DNA of 64,000 nucleotides. It comes from Methanomassiliicoccales archaeon LGM-RCC1 (GTDB taxonomy: Archaea > Thermoplasmatota > Thermoplasmata > Methanomassiliicoccales > Methanomethylophilaceae). Both the position numbers and the translations under genes were made by a program. The DNA lies in the NCBI GenBank assembly GCA_030168575.1, contig CP115555.1, forward strand, positions 1,178,001-1,242,000, written 5' to 3'. The notes under the pieces were generated by a model. That model had not been told where the DNA came from. It did not search any database and saw only the letters and a list, made by a program, of their open reading frames with translations. Below are positions 62,132 to 64,000 of the stretch, one piece after another; position 1 is the first letter of the stretch; each line of letters starts with the position of its first letter.

Positions 62132-63361
62132 TCAGAAGGTCTTGACCTTGCCTTCGATGATCATGTTGGAGACTTTGTCGACATTGTCGAGCCAATCGCA
62201 AGCGATGGCGTCGGCCTCCTTGGACCACTTCTTGAGGTTGGGGTTCTTGTCCGCGTTGGGGAGCACGATCTGAACGGAACAGTTCAGGGGCTGCGACACG
62301 GGCTTTCCGATCTGCGAGAGGATCCTGACCCTGACCTCTGCCTCGTTGGTGACCTTCTTCGCGACGTCCTCAGCGATGAGCTTGGACATGACGTTGTAGA
62401 TCTTTCCGATGTGGGTGATGGGGTTCTTTCCGGAGGTAGCCTCCATGGACATGGGCCTGTAGGGTGTAATCAGACCGTTGCACCTGTTACCCCTTCCGAC
62501 GGATCCGTCGTCTCCCATCTCCTGGGAGAGTCCGGTACAGGTCAGGTAGTAGATTCCCTTCTTGTAGTTGTCACCGGTGTTGATGTCCAGCTTGAACTTG
62601 ATGTCATCCTTTCCGATGATCTTCAGGGCGTTGTCAGTGACGAGGTCGTACATCTGCTCGATGGCGGACTTGTATGCGTCTGCGTCGGGGATGTACTTGT
62701 CGACCATTGCACAAGCGATGGTCATTGTGACCTTGTTGTCGATCCTGGAGCACATGACCTTGACGTCCTGTCCGGTCTCGGGCAGCTTCTTCTTCATTGC
62801 GCCGTTGATGTACTTCTCGGTCTCGAGTGTGAGCTTGTCAGTGACGGAGTAGGGTGCGTATCCGACACCGAAGGAGGTGTCGTTCGCGAGGATACCGGAT
62901 GTTTTGTAGACGCCGGTGAGGTCGTCGGATCCCATTCCGATCTTCGCATCGAGGATGACCTCGGAGTCGACATCGAGGTTGGGGAAGGTCTTCTTCAGGT
63001 ACTTGCGTGCTGCTGCCAGAGCTGTGGGCTTGCAGGGCAGGTCCTTGACAACCTTTCCGTCGTCGATGAATGTGGTGGCACGGCCGACCAGGAGCATGTA
63101 AACTGGGTCGATGATGTATCCGCCGCCGAACTTGGGTGCGGCGTTACCGGCTGCGAGCTGTGTCTCGTCGGTGTTGTGGTGGAGAACGTGTCCGACCTCT
63201 TTGATGTACATCTTGCAGAGAGCCTTTGAGACTTCCTCTCCGAGAGCGTCAGCGACGGAGTCGGGGTGTCCGATTCCCTTCCTCTCGACGATCTCGACTT
63301 TCTTCATAGGTGCGGGGATCTCGTTGAGTCCCTCTACATAGACGTTTTTAGCTTTAGCCAT
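62132..63361 (-). CDS. mat: S-adenosylmethionine synthetase, archaeal type
   Basis: Makes S-adenosylmethionine from methionine and ATP. The 409-residue protein is of the archaeal family, unlike bacterial MetK: VERKGIGHPDSVADALGE at the N-terminus, HHNTDETQLAAG, GGGYIIDPVYMLLVGRAT, DAKIGMGSDDLTG and LTCTGLSQEMGDDGSVGRGNR. AdoMet supplies methylation reactions, including corrinoid and tRNA modification. A TATA-like box (CATATATAAATAAG) is about 25 bases before the ATG, shared with the divergent HTH-CBS gene. A strong terminator follows. Confidence 0.95.
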   Translation of the reverse strand: MAKAKNVYVEGLNEIPAPMKKVEIVERKGIGHPDSVADALGEEVSKALCKMYIKEVGHVLHHNTDETQLAAGNAAPKFGGGYIIDPVYMLLVGRATTFIDDGKVVKDLPCKPTALAAARKYLKKTFPNLDVDSEVILDAKIGMGSDDLTGVYKTSGILANDTSFGVGYAPYSVTDKLTLETEKYINGAMKKKLPETGQDVKVMCSRIDNKVTMTIACAMVDKYIPDADAYKSAIEQMYDLVTDNALKIIGKDDIKFKLDINTGDNYKKGIYYLTCTGLSQEMGDDGSVGRGNRCNGLITPYRPMSMEATSGKNPITHIGKIYNVMSKLIAEDVAKKVTNEAEVRVRILSQIGKPVSQPLNCSVQIVLPNADKNPNLKKWSKEADAIACDWLDNVDKVSNMIIEGKVKTF

Positions 63362-63436
63362 AAAAGGCCGATTATTTTCTTATTTATATATGTTATTGAT
63401 GATAATATTCTTATAGGAATATTTTATCGTCCGTGC

Positions 63437-64000
63437 ATGAACTTCCCCCCGGCTACGGACATCCGCAAGATCAGGATCGGAATGGATATAACCCAGTCCG
63501 AGCTGGCTGCAAGGTCCGGCATCAGTCAGAGCACCATAGCGAAGATTGAACGCGGGAAGATCTCTGCAAGCTACGAGACCGTGGTCTCTCTTTTCAACAC
63601 CCTGGAGGCCATGAGGCACGACATCGGTAAGGGACTCACCGCCGCCGATGTGTGCTCGAAATCAGTGGTCTCCATCCAGAGCGATGAGACCATCCAGTCC
63701 GCAGCGCGTCTGATGGAGGAGACGGGGTATTCGCAGTTCCCCGTGTTCAACGGCACCAATCCCGTGGGAAGCATCTCCGAGAGGGACATCTTCGACCTGA
63801 TCAGCAGCGGAAGGATGATCGATGAGGTCTACAGGCTCACAGTATCTAATGCAATGGGGGATTCGTTCCCTGTAGTCTCCGGTACCACGCCCATCTCCAC
63901 GGTGGCGGGTATGATGAGCAGCTGCAATGCCGTCCTGGTCTCCGATAAGGGATCGATAAAAGGAATGATTACCAAGGCAGACATGCTGAAGCTGATATGA
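63437..64000 (+). CDS. HTH (XRE) plus tandem CBS-domain regulator
   Basis: The 187-residue protein has an XRE helix-turn-helix at about 8-62 (IGMDITQSELAARSGISQSTIAKIERGK) and two CBS motifs (about 70-125 and 130-187: SIQSDETIQSAARLMEETGYSQFPVF, SISERDIFDLI, GMITKADMLKLI). CBS pairs bind adenosine compounds such as AMP, ATP or AdoMet, so the divergent AdoMet synthetase gene is a natural target. The ATG at 63437 is preferred to longer frames that run into the mat gene. It ends exactly at the window edge with TGA, so it is complete. Confidence 0.85.
   Translation: MNFPPATDIRKIRIGMDITQSELAARSGISQSTIAKIERGKISASYETVVSLFNTLEAMRHDIGKGLTAADVCSKSVVSIQSDETIQSAARLMEETGYSQFPVFNGTNPVGSISERDIFDLISSGRMIDEVYRLTVSNAMGDSFPVVSGTTPISTVAGMMSSCNAVLVSDKGSIKGMITKADMLKLI

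Noticed and set aside
62090-63229. 379-codon open frame antisense to S-adenosylmethionine synthetase
   Set aside because: Val/Leu/Asp-rich shadow of a strongly biased gene.

Overview
The window looks like a chromosomal segment of a methylotrophic archaeon of the order Methanomassiliicoccales (Methanomethylophilaceae-like). The evidence is a methanol:corrinoid methyltransferase pair (mtaC-mtaB) next to a RamA-type corrinoid activase, archaeal information genes (ribosomal L40e, archaeal topoisomerase I, Hel308, KEOPS Cgi121), archaeal S-adenosylmethionine synthetase, the archaeal thiolase/HMG-CoA synthase/DUF35 cluster, TATA-box promoters, and in-frame TAG codons consistent with pyrrolysine (Pyl, O). 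None of the 59 protein genes annotated here ends in TAG. Five conserved genes only make sense if an internal TAG is read through: a CobW-like GTPase, a D-2-hydroxyacid dehydrogenase, aconitase, KEOPS Cgi121 and the helicase Hel308.

Layout. 0-8.2 kb: end of a PAP2-like membrane protein, uracil salvage (upp, uraA), an ACT regulator, small unknown genes, a PEP-synthase/rifampicin-phosphotransferase-like enzyme coupled to a lipocalin-like protein, and an acetate-transporter-like membrane protein. 8.3-13 kb: methanol methyltransferase genes mtaCB (minus) diverging from ramA-cobW (plus). 13-17.7 kb: an asparagine-synthase-like ATP pyrophosphatase with a RelB/DinJ-like tail, zinc-ribbon proteins, a D-2-hydroxyacid dehydrogenase and tRNA-Ala(CGC). 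17.8-28.2 kb: an MMPL/RND exporter, a Na+/proline-type symporter, YigZ, an Ig-like surface protein, an ABC-F ATPase and a broken RelBE-type module. 28.2-34.8 kb: aconitase diverging from a regulator-HMG-CoA synthase-thiolase-DUF35 operon (start of the mevalonate pathway), then Cgi121. 34.9-41.8 kb: a 1685-residue surface protein bracketed by paralogous winged-helix regulators. 41.9-50.4 kb: thrB-thrC facing the operon hypA-hypD-unknown-hel308, then folC-nth. 50.4-52.9 kb: two RimK-like ATP-grasp ligases facing a second asparagine-synthase-like protein. 53-64 kb: nikR with a palindromic operator, topA, pncB-eno-response regulator, L40e, a TIM-barrel protein with a DUF4443 regulator, S-adenosylmethionine synthetase and an HTH-CBS regulator.

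How the parts fit: methanol methyl groups enter through MtaB/MtaC, the corrinoid is kept active by RamA, and nickel enzymes are served by HypA/HypD and NikR. A 12-base motif overlapping the presumed start sites of mtaC and of the DUF4443 HTH gene 51 kb away suggests a shared operator. The most unusual features are the TAG recoding of housekeeping genes, the twin ATP-grasp plus AsnB-like cluster, and a mevalonate-cluster thiolase lacking its nucleophilic cysteine. All functional calls are from reading the sequence; no database search was run.
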